Assembly: GCA_013822345.1 (NCBI GenBank)
Contig: PNKH01000055.1
Span: 1-50,368, forward strand
DNA length: 50,368 nt
Direction: 5' to 3'
Origin: Isosphaera sp.
Lineage (GTDB): Bacteria > Planctomycetota > Planctomycetia > Gemmatales > Gemmataceae
A model generated the notes under the pieces. The model was not told the DNA's origin and did not search any database. It saw nothing but the letters and a program-made list of their open reading frames with translations. The translations under genes were made by a program, and so were the position numbers. This document shows positions 1-7,668 of this stretch, in pieces (positions within the stretch are counted from its first letter, which is position 1; each line of letters opens with the position of its first letter).

Positions 1-360
1 CACCAGCTGGGCGAACACCCCGCCGAGGAGGTAGAAGGCCAGGAACTCCTTGCCGCCGTACCGCTCCTCCAGCCGGGTGCCGGCGAAGTACAGGATCAGC
101 ATGTTCCCGAACAGGTGCCACAGCCCGGCGTGGAGGAACAGCGGGGTGACCAGCCGCCACACCTCGCCCTCCAGGACCAGGTCGAGGCGGTAGGCGAACG
201 TCCGGACGAACGGGCTGAGGACCGGGTTGCCGGTGACGCACTGGGCGAAGAACACCACGCAGGTGATCGCGACCAGCCAGACGGTGACGCCCTGGCCGCC
301 CCACCCGTCGAAGTACCCCCGCCCGCCGTCGCGGTAGTAGTCCCGGTCTTGGTACCCCAT
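1..360 (-). CDS. Rhomboid family intramembrane serine protease (5' part, runs off window)
   Basis: The first 120 residues are visible; the 3' part lies beyond base 1. After a Tyr/Gly-rich cytosolic stretch comes a first membrane segment (VWLVAITCVVFFAQ), then a loop ending in WRLVTPLFLHAGLWHLFGNM, the usual start of the rhomboid core with its conserved His and Asn, followed by GTRLEERYGG and the start of another helix. Rhomboids cut membrane proteins within the bilayer with a Ser-His dyad; the GxSG serine and catalytic histidine would lie outside the window, so activity cannot be judged. The ATG at 360 follows no other in-frame start nearby. Family call is firm from the HLFGNM region. Confidence 0.85.
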   Translation of the reverse strand, partial: MGYQDRDYYRDGGRGYFDGWGGQGVTVWLVAITCVVFFAQCVTGNPVLSPFVRTFAYRLDLVLEGEVWRLVTPLFLHAGLWHLFGNMLILYFAGTRLEERYGGKEFLAFYLLGGVFAQLV

Positions 361-454
361 GCCCCGCCCCCGCTGGAGCCGCCGCGTCCCGTCCCTTCAG
401 CTTAGCAAACCGCGTGCGGAGTTGGAACGCGCCGCCGAGACGGGTCGTGCCTCC

Positions 455-510
455 GTTCCGCCGCTCGCGGCGTCGCGCCACCCCGGGGGCAACGCCGCGA
501 GCGGCGGAAC
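455..510. repeat. Intergenic inverted repeat, 19-bp perfect arms (family C)
   Basis: Arms 455-473 and 492-510 are exact reverse complements around an 18-base loop. The arm core, AACGCCGC(G/A)AGCGGCGG, recurs in the palindrome at 20075-20126, so the two look like members of one dispersed family. It lies between the rhomboid start and the terminator of the small membrane gene. The rest of 361-578 shows no gene. Confidence 0.8.
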
Positions 511-524
511 CGAGCCGGCAACGC

Positions 525-547
525 AAAAACCCCCGGGCGGCCGGGGG
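525..547 (-). terminator. Rho-independent terminator of the small membrane gene
   Basis: Read on the minus strand, CCCCCGG-CCGC-CCGGGGG forms a 7-bp all-GC stem with a 4-base loop and is followed directly by five T residues. It starts 31 bases after the stop codon of the 50-residue protein, the expected position for an intrinsic terminator. Confidence 0.75.
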
Positions 548-578
548 CGGTGCGGGGGCGGGACGGTCCGACCGGCTG

Positions 579-731
579 TCAGGCGGCGCGGCCGGCGGCG
601 ACCCAGAGCATGTACGCGACGCGCTGGCGGAGCTGCTCCCGCCGGCGGCGGTGCATGTACACGTCCCGCCACGTGTAGTAGAGGGCCGCGATGGCCAGGC
701 AGGCGAGGTTGCACGTGATCAACTGGAACAC
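579..731 (-). CDS. Small single-pass membrane protein, function unknown (50 aa)
   Basis: Fifty residues starting MFQLITCNLACLAIAALYY, a hydrophobic helix from about residue 2 to 20, followed by a strongly basic stretch (HRRRREQLRQR) and a second mildly hydrophobic end. The GTG at 731 is chosen because AGGGGAGG sits eight bases upstream; a longer in-frame reading to 848 has no such site and a composition unlike protein. The gene is closed by a clear terminator at 525-547, which supports it being real. Inferred topology: N-terminal anchor with basic cytosolic tail. No family recognised. Confidence 0.6.
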   Translation of the reverse strand: MFQLITCNLACLAIAALYYTWRDVYMHRRRREQLRQRVAYMLWVAAGRAA

Positions 732-1021
732 GGGTAAAGCCTCCCCTTCCGCGGTGAGCAAGTCACATCGGGCGAAGGGTTTGTGGGCGGTGGGTGCCGG
801 TCGAGTCTCCCGACGTTCGAACCCTATCTCACGCCCCCCGCGGGTCAACCCGGACGGCGTCGGAAAAGCCCGACGGTCACCCGGGGTGATGCCCGGTTTT
901 CCAACACCCGGTGCGCGCCGGGCGGCCCCCCGCCGCCCGGCGGGCGGGTGCGAACACGTTCCCGGGAAAGGGGATGAGTGCCACCGACACCGGGCGGCAG
1001 GAACGCCGGCGCCGGCCCCGA
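732..1021. other. Intergenic region with one GC-rich hairpin
   Basis: No convincing gene. A 10-bp stem (CGCCGGGCGG / CCGCCCGGCG, 916-942, 7-base loop) lies about 80 bases past the stop of the DtxR-type regulator but has no T-run, so it is at best a weak terminator. The small membrane gene's promoter should lie near 735-800 but no clear -35/-10 pair was seen. Confidence 0.4.
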
Positions 1022-1720
1022 CTAACCGGCGTTAACACCGTCCGCCCCGGCCGGCGGGGCGGCGAGTTCCCCGCGCAGCCCGGCCAGGCCGACGCTCCCG
1101 AGCCGGACGAGCCGCCCGCCGACCCGCACCTCGAACAGGTCGTCGAGTTGCTCGTAGGTGAGCACCTCGACCGTCGCCCCGGGGACGAGGCCGAGTTGGT
1201 GCCAGTGCCGGAGGCGGGCCGGGTTGTCGTCCTGGGCCTCCCGCACGGTCACCGTCTGCCCGACCCGGAACTCGTTCAGGGGGCGGAGGGTGCGGCGGCG
1301 GAGTTCGCCGGTCCGGGACGGGATCGGGTGGCCGTGCGGGTCCTCGACCGGCTCCCCGAGGTGGTCGGCGATGGCCTGCTCCAGCCGCGGCGAGATGGCG
1401 TGCTCCAGCGCCTCCGCCTCGGCGTCAACCTCGCTCCAGTCGAGCCCGAGGACGCGGGTCAGGAAGAGTTCGACCAGGCGGTGCCGGCGGATCACCCGGA
1501 GGGCCTCGGCGAGGCCGGCGGGGGTCAGTCGGGCCCCGGACTTCCGGGTGTAGGTGATCCACCCGGCCTCGGCCAGCCGCTTCAGCATGCCGGTGACCGA
1601 CGGGGCCTTGACCCCCATCGCGGCCACGATCTCGTTGGGCGGGACGACCCGGTCGCCGCCGCCGAGCCGGTGGATCGCCTTCAGGTAGTCCTGGACGGCT
1701 TGCGACGGTTGATCGACCAT
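1022..1720 (-). CDS. DtxR/MntR-family metal-dependent transcriptional regulator
   Basis: A 232-residue protein with the three-part layout of the long DtxR family: winged helix (about 1-62, AVQDYLKAIHRL then VKAPSVTGMLKRL), dimerisation and metal-binding helices (about 63-135, with RRHRLVELFL and the EALEH motif that supplies Glu, Glu and His ligands in MntR), and a C-terminal FeoA/SH3-like domain (about 150-222, VGQTVTVRE, LGLVPGATVEV). Such proteins repress manganese or iron uptake when the metal is bound. The position of MntR Glu11 appears to be Lys14, closer to the iron/manganese IdeR-SirR branch, so the metal is uncertain. It is divergent from the MFS gene, with a small inverted repeat between them. 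Confidence 0.88.
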   Translation of the reverse strand: MVDQPSQAVQDYLKAIHRLGGGDRVVPPNEIVAAMGVKAPSVTGMLKRLAEAGWITYTRKSGARLTPAGLAEALRVIRRHRLVELFLTRVLGLDWSEVDAEAEALEHAISPRLEQAIADHLGEPVEDPHGHPIPSRTGELRRRTLRPLNEFRVGQTVTVREAQDDNPARLRHWHQLGLVPGATVEVLTYEQLDDLFEVRVGGRLVRLGSVGLAGLRGELAAPPAGADGVNAG

Positions 1721-1760
1721 GCCCGTCCCCCGGTGCCCGCGGTCGGCCCCGGGGTCAGTT

Positions 1761-1787
1761 TAGCGGGCGTCGCGGCGAAACCCGCTA
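1761..1787. promoter_or_regulatory. Possible operator between the DtxR-type regulator and MFS gene
   Basis: TAGCGGG (1761-1767) and CCCGCTA (1781-1787) form a 7-bp inverted repeat with a 13-base spacer inside the 110-bp divergent gap. The position would suit autoregulation by the DtxR-type protein. The sequence does not resemble a well-known DtxR or MntR box, so the assignment rests on position and symmetry only. Confidence 0.3.
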
Positions 1788-1830
1788 CATTAGCCGTCTC
1801 CCACACCCTCTCCCCGCCCCCGCGCCGCCG

Positions 1831-3327
1831 ATGACACCGCCCGCCGCCCCGACCCGCGTCCGGTACACCGTTCTGGCGTTCCTCTGCACCCTGTCGATGA
1901 TCACCTACATCGACCGGGCGTTCTGGGGCAGCGCCCAGGAGGACATCCGCCGGGAACTCGGGCTGAAGACGGTCGCCGACCTCGCGGTCGCCCTGTGGGC
2001 GTTCCAACTCGCCTACGCCCTGTTCGAGGTCCCGACCGGGTACCTGGGGGACCGGTTCGGGCCGCGGAAGACGCTCATCCGGATCGTCCTGTGGTGGTCC
2101 ACCTTCTTCTGCCTGACCACCCTCGTCGGGTACGAGTTCGGGACGGTCGCCCTGGTCGGGACGGCCGGGCTGGCGGTCCTGGTCGTGTTCCGGTTCCTGT
2201 TCGGGGTGGGGGAGGCCGGGGCGTACCCGAACATCGCCCGGGCGCTGTACAACTGGTTCCCGATGTCGCAGCGCGGCACCGCCCAGGGGGCGGTGTGGAT
2301 GTCGGCCCGGTTCATGGGCGGGCTGACCCCGCTGATCTGGCTCTGCCTGGTCGACCCGGACCTCCTCGGGCTCCACTGGAAGACCGGGTTCTGGCTGTTC
2401 GGCGGGATCGGGCTGGTGTGGTGCCTCCTGTTCGCCCTGTACTTCCGCAACACCCCGGAGGAGCACCCGGCGGCGAACCGGGCGGAGCGCGACCTAGTGG
2501 CCGCCGGGCGGGGGGCGGAGCCGATCCACGGCGGGGTCCCGTGGGGCACCCTGGTCCGCAGCCGGAACCTGTGGATGGTGTGCGGCATGTACGTGTGCAC
2601 CAACTACGGGTGGTACTTCTTCATGTACTTCCTCCCGGACTTCCTGAAGCGGCAGTTCGGCGGCCAGGCGGTCACCCTGGGGGACCGGGCGGTGATGGCC
2701 TTGCTGGCCGGCGGGCCGCTCCTGGTCGGGGTCCTCGGGTGCATCGTCGGCGGCCGGCTGACCGACCGGTACGTCCGCCGGACCGGGGACCGGAAGTGGG
2801 GCCGCCGGCGGTACGGGATCCTCGGGTACGCCGGGGCGGCCGCGGCCTACGGGGTGGCGATCGTGGGTGCGTCGAACCAGAACATGTGGGTGTTCGCCGG
2901 CGGGGTGGCCCTGGCCGGGTTCTTCAACGACCTGATCATGGGGCCGGCCTGGGCCGTCTGCCAGGACATTGGCCGCCGGCACGCGGCCATCGTGTCCGGG
3001 TTCATGAACATGGTCGGGAACCTGGGCGGGGTGACCACGATCATCGTCACCGCGACGATCATGAACGCCCGGGTGGCCGCCAAGGAGGCCGAACTGGCCC
3101 CGCTGGTGGCGGTGGTCGGCGAGGCGGCGGCGGCCCCGCAGACCCTGGCCGCCCGGGAGGCCGGGCTGATCGAGGGGTACATCATCAACCTGTCGCTGTA
3201 CGCCGCCGCGTACGTCGTCGGGGTGTTCTTCTGGCTGATGATCGACCCGACCAAGCCGGTCGTCCCGGACGACCCGCCGGCCCCGGCGCCACCGGCGGCC
3301 GAAGCGGGCGGGGGAGAACTCGCCTGA
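1831..3327 (+). CDS. MFS transporter, ACS-type (probable hexuronate/organic anion symporter)
   Basis: A 498-residue multi-pass protein with twelve predicted membrane segments. The start TVLAFLCTLSMITYIDRAFWG and the loop GYLGDRFGPRKTLI are the anion:cation symporter (ACS) signature shared by ExuT, GudP and related sugar-acid carriers. A long middle loop (about residues 210-240) splits the two six-helix halves, and the C-terminus ends in a Pro/Ala-rich tail. It is convergent with the two pectate-lyase-type genes, with only four bases between the stop codons. Hexuronate released from pectin would fit as substrate, but this is inferred from the neighbours. No strong ribosome-binding site precedes the ATG. 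Confidence 0.85.
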   Translation: MTPPAAPTRVRYTVLAFLCTLSMITYIDRAFWGSAQEDIRRELGLKTVADLAVALWAFQLAYALFEVPTGYLGDRFGPRKTLIRIVLWWSTFFCLTTLVGYEFGTVALVGTAGLAVLVVFRFLFGVGEAGAYPNIARALYNWFPMSQRGTAQGAVWMSARFMGGLTPLIWLCLVDPDLLGLHWKTGFWLFGGIGLVWCLLFALYFRNTPEEHPAANRAERDLVAAGRGAEPIHGGVPWGTLVRSRNLWMVCGMYVCTNYGWYFFMYFLPDFLKRQFGGQAVTLGDRAVMALLAGGPLLVGVLGCIVGGRLTDRYVRRTGDRKWGRRRYGILGYAGAAAAYGVAIVGASNQNMWVFAGGVALAGFFNDLIMGPAWAVCQDIGRRHAAIVSGFMNMVGNLGGVTTIIVTATIMNARVAAKEAELAPLVAVVGEAAAAPQTLAAREAGLIEGYIINLSLYAAAYVVGVFFWLMIDPTKPVVPDDPPAPAPPAAEAGGGELA

Positions 3328-3331
3328 CCGG

Positions 3332-4945
3332 TCACCGGCCGGGCGCACGCGGGTCTCGGTTGTTGCGGAGGTCCTTCCAGTCGACCTTCGCCTTCGGGTC
3401 GAGGCCGTTGAGGTACTTCTCGACGTTCGTGTACCCGTCGCCGTTGCAGTCCTTTGCCGCGTCGGCCGAGTCGTTCGGGTCGAAGCCGTACGTCCGCTCC
3501 CAGTCGTCCGGCATCCCGTCGCGGTCGGCGTCCTTCACCGGCTCGCCCGTGTACTCCGGGTAGCCGCCGACCTGCTTCACGTCGGTGATGATCCCCTGCT
3601 TGGTGTCCGCGCCGGCGGTCCCCTTCCGGACCGCCTCGACGACGCGGCGGTCGACCGCGTCGCGCCGCGGGAGCGTCGCCCCGGCCTGGTCGAGTACCGC
3701 GGCGAACGCCTCGGCGGCGGGCTGGACCGGCACCTCGGCCGTCGGGAACGGCTTGTCCTGCCGCACCCGCGGCAGGATCACCTTCGGGTCGTCGTCCCCG
3801 TCGATCTGCACCCCGCCGGCCCAGTTGTCCTTGGTCACCGCGTCGTTCCCCTCGACCACGTTCCCGGCGACGTGCGCCTTCCCCCACTCCCGGGCGAGGG
3901 TCTTGTCCGGCCCGGGCCGCCGGCCGTCGGGCCGGAGGACGCGGTGGGCGACCGGGCCGTCCGGGGTGGCCGGGCCGGGCTTGTAGTAGTTGTTGACGAT
4001 GTTGTACCGGCTCTTCTGGTCGCCGCCGTCGACGGTGCGGTGCCGCCAGTTGTAGACGACGTTGTTGAGAAAGTTGAAGTCGCCGTCCATGCCGATGCTC
4101 GGGTTGCGGCCGGCGTTGTTCGCCCACAAGTTGTGGTGGAACGTGCTGTTGTGCCCGCCGATGGTGCTCCCGAGCGAGTGGTTGTAGGTGTCGAGGGCCT
4201 CGCTGGAGATGCACCACTGGATCGTGATGTTCACCGTCGGCAGCTTCAGCTCCGTGCCGCCGTCCTTGGGCTTATACATGTGGCGGTACATGGAGAGGTT
4301 CTCGTCGAGCCCCCAGCTCGCCGAGACGTGGTCGAGGATGACGTTGCCGACCGGGTTGCCGCCGAGGGAGTCGTCGCGGTTCGCCACGTCCGTCTCGCCG
4401 CGGCGGAACCGCAGATGTCGGATGACGACATCATGGGTATCAATACAGACGGTGGCGCCGCGGATGCAGACGCCGTCGCCGGGGGCGGTCTGGCCGGCGA
4501 CGGTGATGTACGGCGAGCGGATGCGGACGCGGTTCTTCAGCCGGATCGTGCCGGCGACGGTGAACACGACGACGCGCGGGCCGACGGCGTTGCACGCCTC
4601 GCGGAACGTGCCCGGCCCGGCGTCCTCCAGACTGGTGACCGCGTACACCTTGCCGCCGCGGCCACCGAAGCTGTACATCCCGCCGCCCCACGCCCCAGGG
4701 AACGCCGGGATCGCCGCCTGCGGCAAGTCGGTCGGCTTCGCCGCCCCGGGCAGGTACGGCTTCCCCTTCTTGGCCCACCCGGCGAGCTCCGGCTGGGCCC
4801 TCGCCCACGCCTCGTCCTCGGGCTTCTCGTACCTCGCCCGCCGCTCGTCCTCGGCGCGCTGCACCTCCGGCGGCACCTTCGGGTACTGCCCGGCCGCCAC
4901 CCCGACGAGCAGGGCGAGGCCCGACACGCATAACGGAGTTCTCAC
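3332..4945 (-). CDS. Secreted polysaccharide lyase family 1-type (pectate lyase-like) protein
   Basis: 537 residues from the GTG at 4945, chosen because it opens with a signal peptide (RTPLCVSGLALLVGVAAGQ) and follows the upstream gene's stop by 14 bases; a longer frame to 5008 would overlap that gene. The lyase domain starts near residue 81 (AFPGAWGGG, GGRGGKVYAVTSLEDAGPGTFREA), the form seen in Bacteroidetes and planctomycete PL1 proteins, and continues through parallel beta-helix rungs such as HDVVIRHLRFRRG and NNVVYNWRHRT. Two EF-hand-like DxDxDG sites (DADRDG from 472, DCNGDG from 499) end the protein and suggest calcium binding. Expected role: eliminative cleavage of polygalacturonate. 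Last gene of the operon. Confidence 0.85.
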   Translation of the reverse strand: MRTPLCVSGLALLVGVAAGQYPKVPPEVQRAEDERRARYEKPEDEAWARAQPELAGWAKKGKPYLPGAAKPTDLPQAAIPAFPGAWGGGMYSFGGRGGKVYAVTSLEDAGPGTFREACNAVGPRVVVFTVAGTIRLKNRVRIRSPYITVAGQTAPGDGVCIRGATVCIDTHDVVIRHLRFRRGETDVANRDDSLGGNPVGNVILDHVSASWGLDENLSMYRHMYKPKDGGTELKLPTVNITIQWCISSEALDTYNHSLGSTIGGHNSTFHHNLWANNAGRNPSIGMDGDFNFLNNVVYNWRHRTVDGGDQKSRYNIVNNYYKPGPATPDGPVAHRVLRPDGRRPGPDKTLAREWGKAHVAGNVVEGNDAVTKDNWAGGVQIDGDDDPKVILPRVRQDKPFPTAEVPVQPAAEAFAAVLDQAGATLPRRDAVDRRVVEAVRKGTAGADTKQGIITDVKQVGGYPEYTGEPVKDADRDGMPDDWERTYGFDPNDSADAAKDCNGDGYTNVEKYLNGLDPKAKVDWKDLRNNRDPRAPGR

Positions 4946-4959
4946 GGTGCGCCTCGCGG

Positions 4960-7668
4960 TCACGGGTTCGGCTTCTTGGGGGCGTCCTTCTTCTGTTTCG
5001 CCGCCCACTCCTCGGCCGCCTTCTTCAGGTCGTAGCCTTCGGCACTCAGGTAGTTCGTGATCCGCCCCTTCGCCTGGCGGAACTTCTCGTGCTTCTCGTC
5101 GGCGCCGCCGGCGACGAGCGCGTCCTCGCGGCCGGCGAGGAGGAGTTCGCGAATCTTGCTCTTCTGGGCGTCGGTGAGGTCGGGCAACATCTCACAGTAC
5201 ACCTTGTACGTGTTCACCCGCACCCCGTACCTCATTGCGTCCTTCACGGCGTCGCACTGCTCGGACATCAGCGCCACCGCCAGGTCCTGCGTGAACCGCT
5301 TGTGTACGACCGCGACCTCGGCCGCCGCCTTATCACGAGCCTTCGCGACGGCATCCGTATCCGCGCCGGCGGCCTTCACCGCGGCGTCGCGGTCGAAGTG
5401 GATGTCGTTGATGCCGACGTAGTGGGCCGCCACGGCCCGGACCGCGGCCGCCTTCTTCGCCTCGTCCGCGACGCTCGCAGAGGCCACCGCCGCGGCCGCC
5501 CGCTTGTCGATCGTCTCCCGGTACTTCGGGTCGGCCGACGGTCGCGGCGGGTTCGCGAGCACGTTCAGGTAGTGCTCCAGGTTCGTGTACCCGTCGGGGC
5601 GGTAGGCCGCGCCGTCGGCGGGGTTCTTCGGGTCGAGGCCGGCGGCCGTCTCCCAGGCGTCGGGGATGCCGTCGCGGTCGGCGTCCGGCGGGGCGTCGCC
5701 GGACTTGTATTCCGGCAGCCCGCCGGCGTCCTTCGGCGTGTCGATGATGCCGGGCAGCTTGCCGCGGCTGCCGGTGAAGGTGTGCGTCCGCTTCCGCACG
5801 TCGGCGATCACCCGGCGGTCAACCGCGTCCTGCTTCGGCCTGGTCGCCCCGACGTCCGCCAGCACGCTGTCGAACGCCTCCTTCGCCGTGTGCGTGGCGA
5901 CGAACGGCTCGAACAGCGGCTTCTCCTGCCGCACCTTCGCCAGCCCGTCGGCCGGGCCGACGTACGCCTTCCAGTTGTCGGCGTCGAACTCCGGCTTGCC
6001 GTCGATGACGTTACCGGTCATGTGCGCCCGCATCCCGCGGTCCGGGTCGCCGGGGTCGGGCTTCAGCAGCGTGAACACCGTGGTCGCCGGGCCGGGGAGG
6101 TAGAAGTTGTTGACGAAGTTCAGCTCCCGGACCCCGCCGTCGGTGGTCCGGTCGCGCCAGTTGTAGACGACGTTGTTGCGGAGGTCGAGCCGGCCGGCGA
6201 GCCGCTGCCCGGTGCGGTCGAGGCCGCCGGCCAGGCTCCAGTTCCGGCCGGTGCAGTGGGCGAGCAGGTTGTGGTGGAAGCTGCCGACGCCGCCGGAGAT
6301 GCTGGCGGCGAACGAGTGCCCCTTGCCGGGCTGGTACTTCTTGTGGTTCGCGACGTTGAGCGCCTCGGCGATGAGGCACCGCTGCACGGTGATGTTCTTC
6401 GCCTCGCGCGAGCTGAACCCCTCGTCGATGCTCCAGCTGATCGAGCAGTGGTCGAAGACGCAGTGGTCGGACCCGCGCGCCCCGCACCCGTCCTGCGTCT
6501 CGCCGGACTCGTCGCCGACGCGGATGCGGACGTGGCGGATCACCACGTCGTGCGTGTCGGAGCAGCCGAAGGTGTAGTTCGTGACGCAGACGCCGTCGCC
6601 GGGGGCGGTCTGCCCGGCGACCGTCAGGTACGGATTCCGCACGACCAGCTTCGACTTCAGCGGGATCACCCCGCCGACGCGGAACACGGCCGTCCGCGGG
6701 CCGCTCGCCTCGACCGCCGCGCGGAGCGACCCCGGCCCGGCGTCGTTCAGGTTCGTCACCTCGTACACCGCGCCGCCGCGACCGCCGATCGCGAACCGGC
6801 CGTACCCCTCCGCCTCCGGGAACGCCAGGTGCCGGACGCGGAACCGCCACACCTCGCCGGACACCACGCGGTCGCCGTGCACGGTGTCGACGCGCCAGAA
6901 GTACGACTGCCGGTGGTTCAGCTTCAGGGCGGCGGTCGGGAACGTCGCGCCCTTCGTCTCGCCGCGCAACTCCAGCGCGTTCGGGTCGGTGCCGAGGTGG
7001 ACGCGGTGGGTAGTCGCCCCCGGCGCGGCCCGCCACGCCAGCACCGGGTCGGTGGGGGCGTGCTCGTCGGCGTCGGCCGGCTCCGGCTTCGCCGCCCGCC
7101 TGGCCGGGTCGGAGCGGTCGATCTCGAACCCGTTCAGGACCACGCCGCCGGCCCCCTCGCCGGTGAAGGTGACGACCACGTCCTTGCCGGCGACGGCGTC
7201 GAACTCGACGTAGGCGGACGCGGCGTCGGCGTCGTGCGCGACCCGGTGGGACGGCGTGACGACCGCCTTCGCCCCGCCGGCGGTCACCGTGACGCGGCCC
7301 GGCTTCCCGTCGGCGAGGGCGTTGTGCCAGGTGCCGAGCGAGTGCTTCCCGGGGGCGAGGCCGGAGAGCGTCAGTTGCAGTTCGCCGGCGACCACCCCGT
7401 CCGACGCCATCCGGGCTGGGTGGTCGAACCCCGGCTTCCACCACGCGGTGCCGAGCTTCGCCCCCTTCCCGGCGCGGAGTGTCACCGTGATGTCGCCGAA
7501 CTTCGCGGTGGCCGATTCCGCCTCCGGCACCCGCCAGTGATCCCACCCCGGCGCGAGCACGTCGGCCCGGCCGTTGTCCTGGTTCAGGTCGACGCGCGGC
7601 CCGGCCGCCGCGGCGTGAGGGAGCAGGATCAGGGCGGCGACGGTGAGGGTGGTGCGCATAGGGTTCAC
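4960..7668 (-). CDS. Multidomain polysaccharide lyase 1-type protein with C-terminal DUF3826
   Basis: 902 residues. Order: signal peptide (1-23), beta-sandwich region (about 25-185, ending VVLNGFEIDRSD, like galactose-binding folds), fibronectin-type region (about 195-280, QSYFWRVDTVHGDRVVSGEVW), PL1-type beta-helix domain (from 281, GGRGGAVYEVTNLNDAGPGS), a DADRDG calcium-like site, and a C-terminal all-helical block (715-902) whose YVGINDIHFDRD, KDAMRYGVRVNTYKVY, GREDALVAGGADEKHEKF and GRITNYLSAEGYD runs match my memory of DUF3826. DUF3826 is usually separate and linked to pectin loci; its role is unknown. The GTG at 7668 overlaps the upstream stop as GTGA; an ATG at 7659 is an equal alternative. 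Confidence 0.82.
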   Translation of the reverse strand: MNPMRTTLTVAALILLPHAAAAGPRVDLNQDNGRADVLAPGWDHWRVPEAESATAKFGDITVTLRAGKGAKLGTAWWKPGFDHPARMASDGVVAGELQLTLSGLAPGKHSLGTWHNALADGKPGRVTVTAGGAKAVVTPSHRVAHDADAASAYVEFDAVAGKDVVVTFTGEGAGGVVLNGFEIDRSDPARRAAKPEPADADEHAPTDPVLAWRAAPGATTHRVHLGTDPNALELRGETKGATFPTAALKLNHRQSYFWRVDTVHGDRVVSGEVWRFRVRHLAFPEAEGYGRFAIGGRGGAVYEVTNLNDAGPGSLRAAVEASGPRTAVFRVGGVIPLKSKLVVRNPYLTVAGQTAPGDGVCVTNYTFGCSDTHDVVIRHVRIRVGDESGETQDGCGARGSDHCVFDHCSISWSIDEGFSSREAKNITVQRCLIAEALNVANHKKYQPGKGHSFAASISGGVGSFHHNLLAHCTGRNWSLAGGLDRTGQRLAGRLDLRNNVVYNWRDRTTDGGVRELNFVNNFYLPGPATTVFTLLKPDPGDPDRGMRAHMTGNVIDGKPEFDADNWKAYVGPADGLAKVRQEKPLFEPFVATHTAKEAFDSVLADVGATRPKQDAVDRRVIADVRKRTHTFTGSRGKLPGIIDTPKDAGGLPEYKSGDAPPDADRDGIPDAWETAAGLDPKNPADGAAYRPDGYTNLEHYLNVLANPPRPSADPKYRETIDKRAAAAVASASVADEAKKAAAVRAVAAHYVGINDIHFDRDAAVKAAGADTDAVAKARDKAAAEVAVVHKRFTQDLAVALMSEQCDAVKDAMRYGVRVNTYKVYCEMLPDLTDAQKSKIRELLLAGREDALVAGGADEKHEKFRQAKGRITNYLSAEGYDLKKAAEEWAAKQKKDAPKKPNP

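Noticed and set aside
805-835. GTTCGAACC, looking like a tRNA T-loop
   Set aside because: The flanking bases do not pair to a T-stem and no anticodon or acceptor arms can be placed on either strand.
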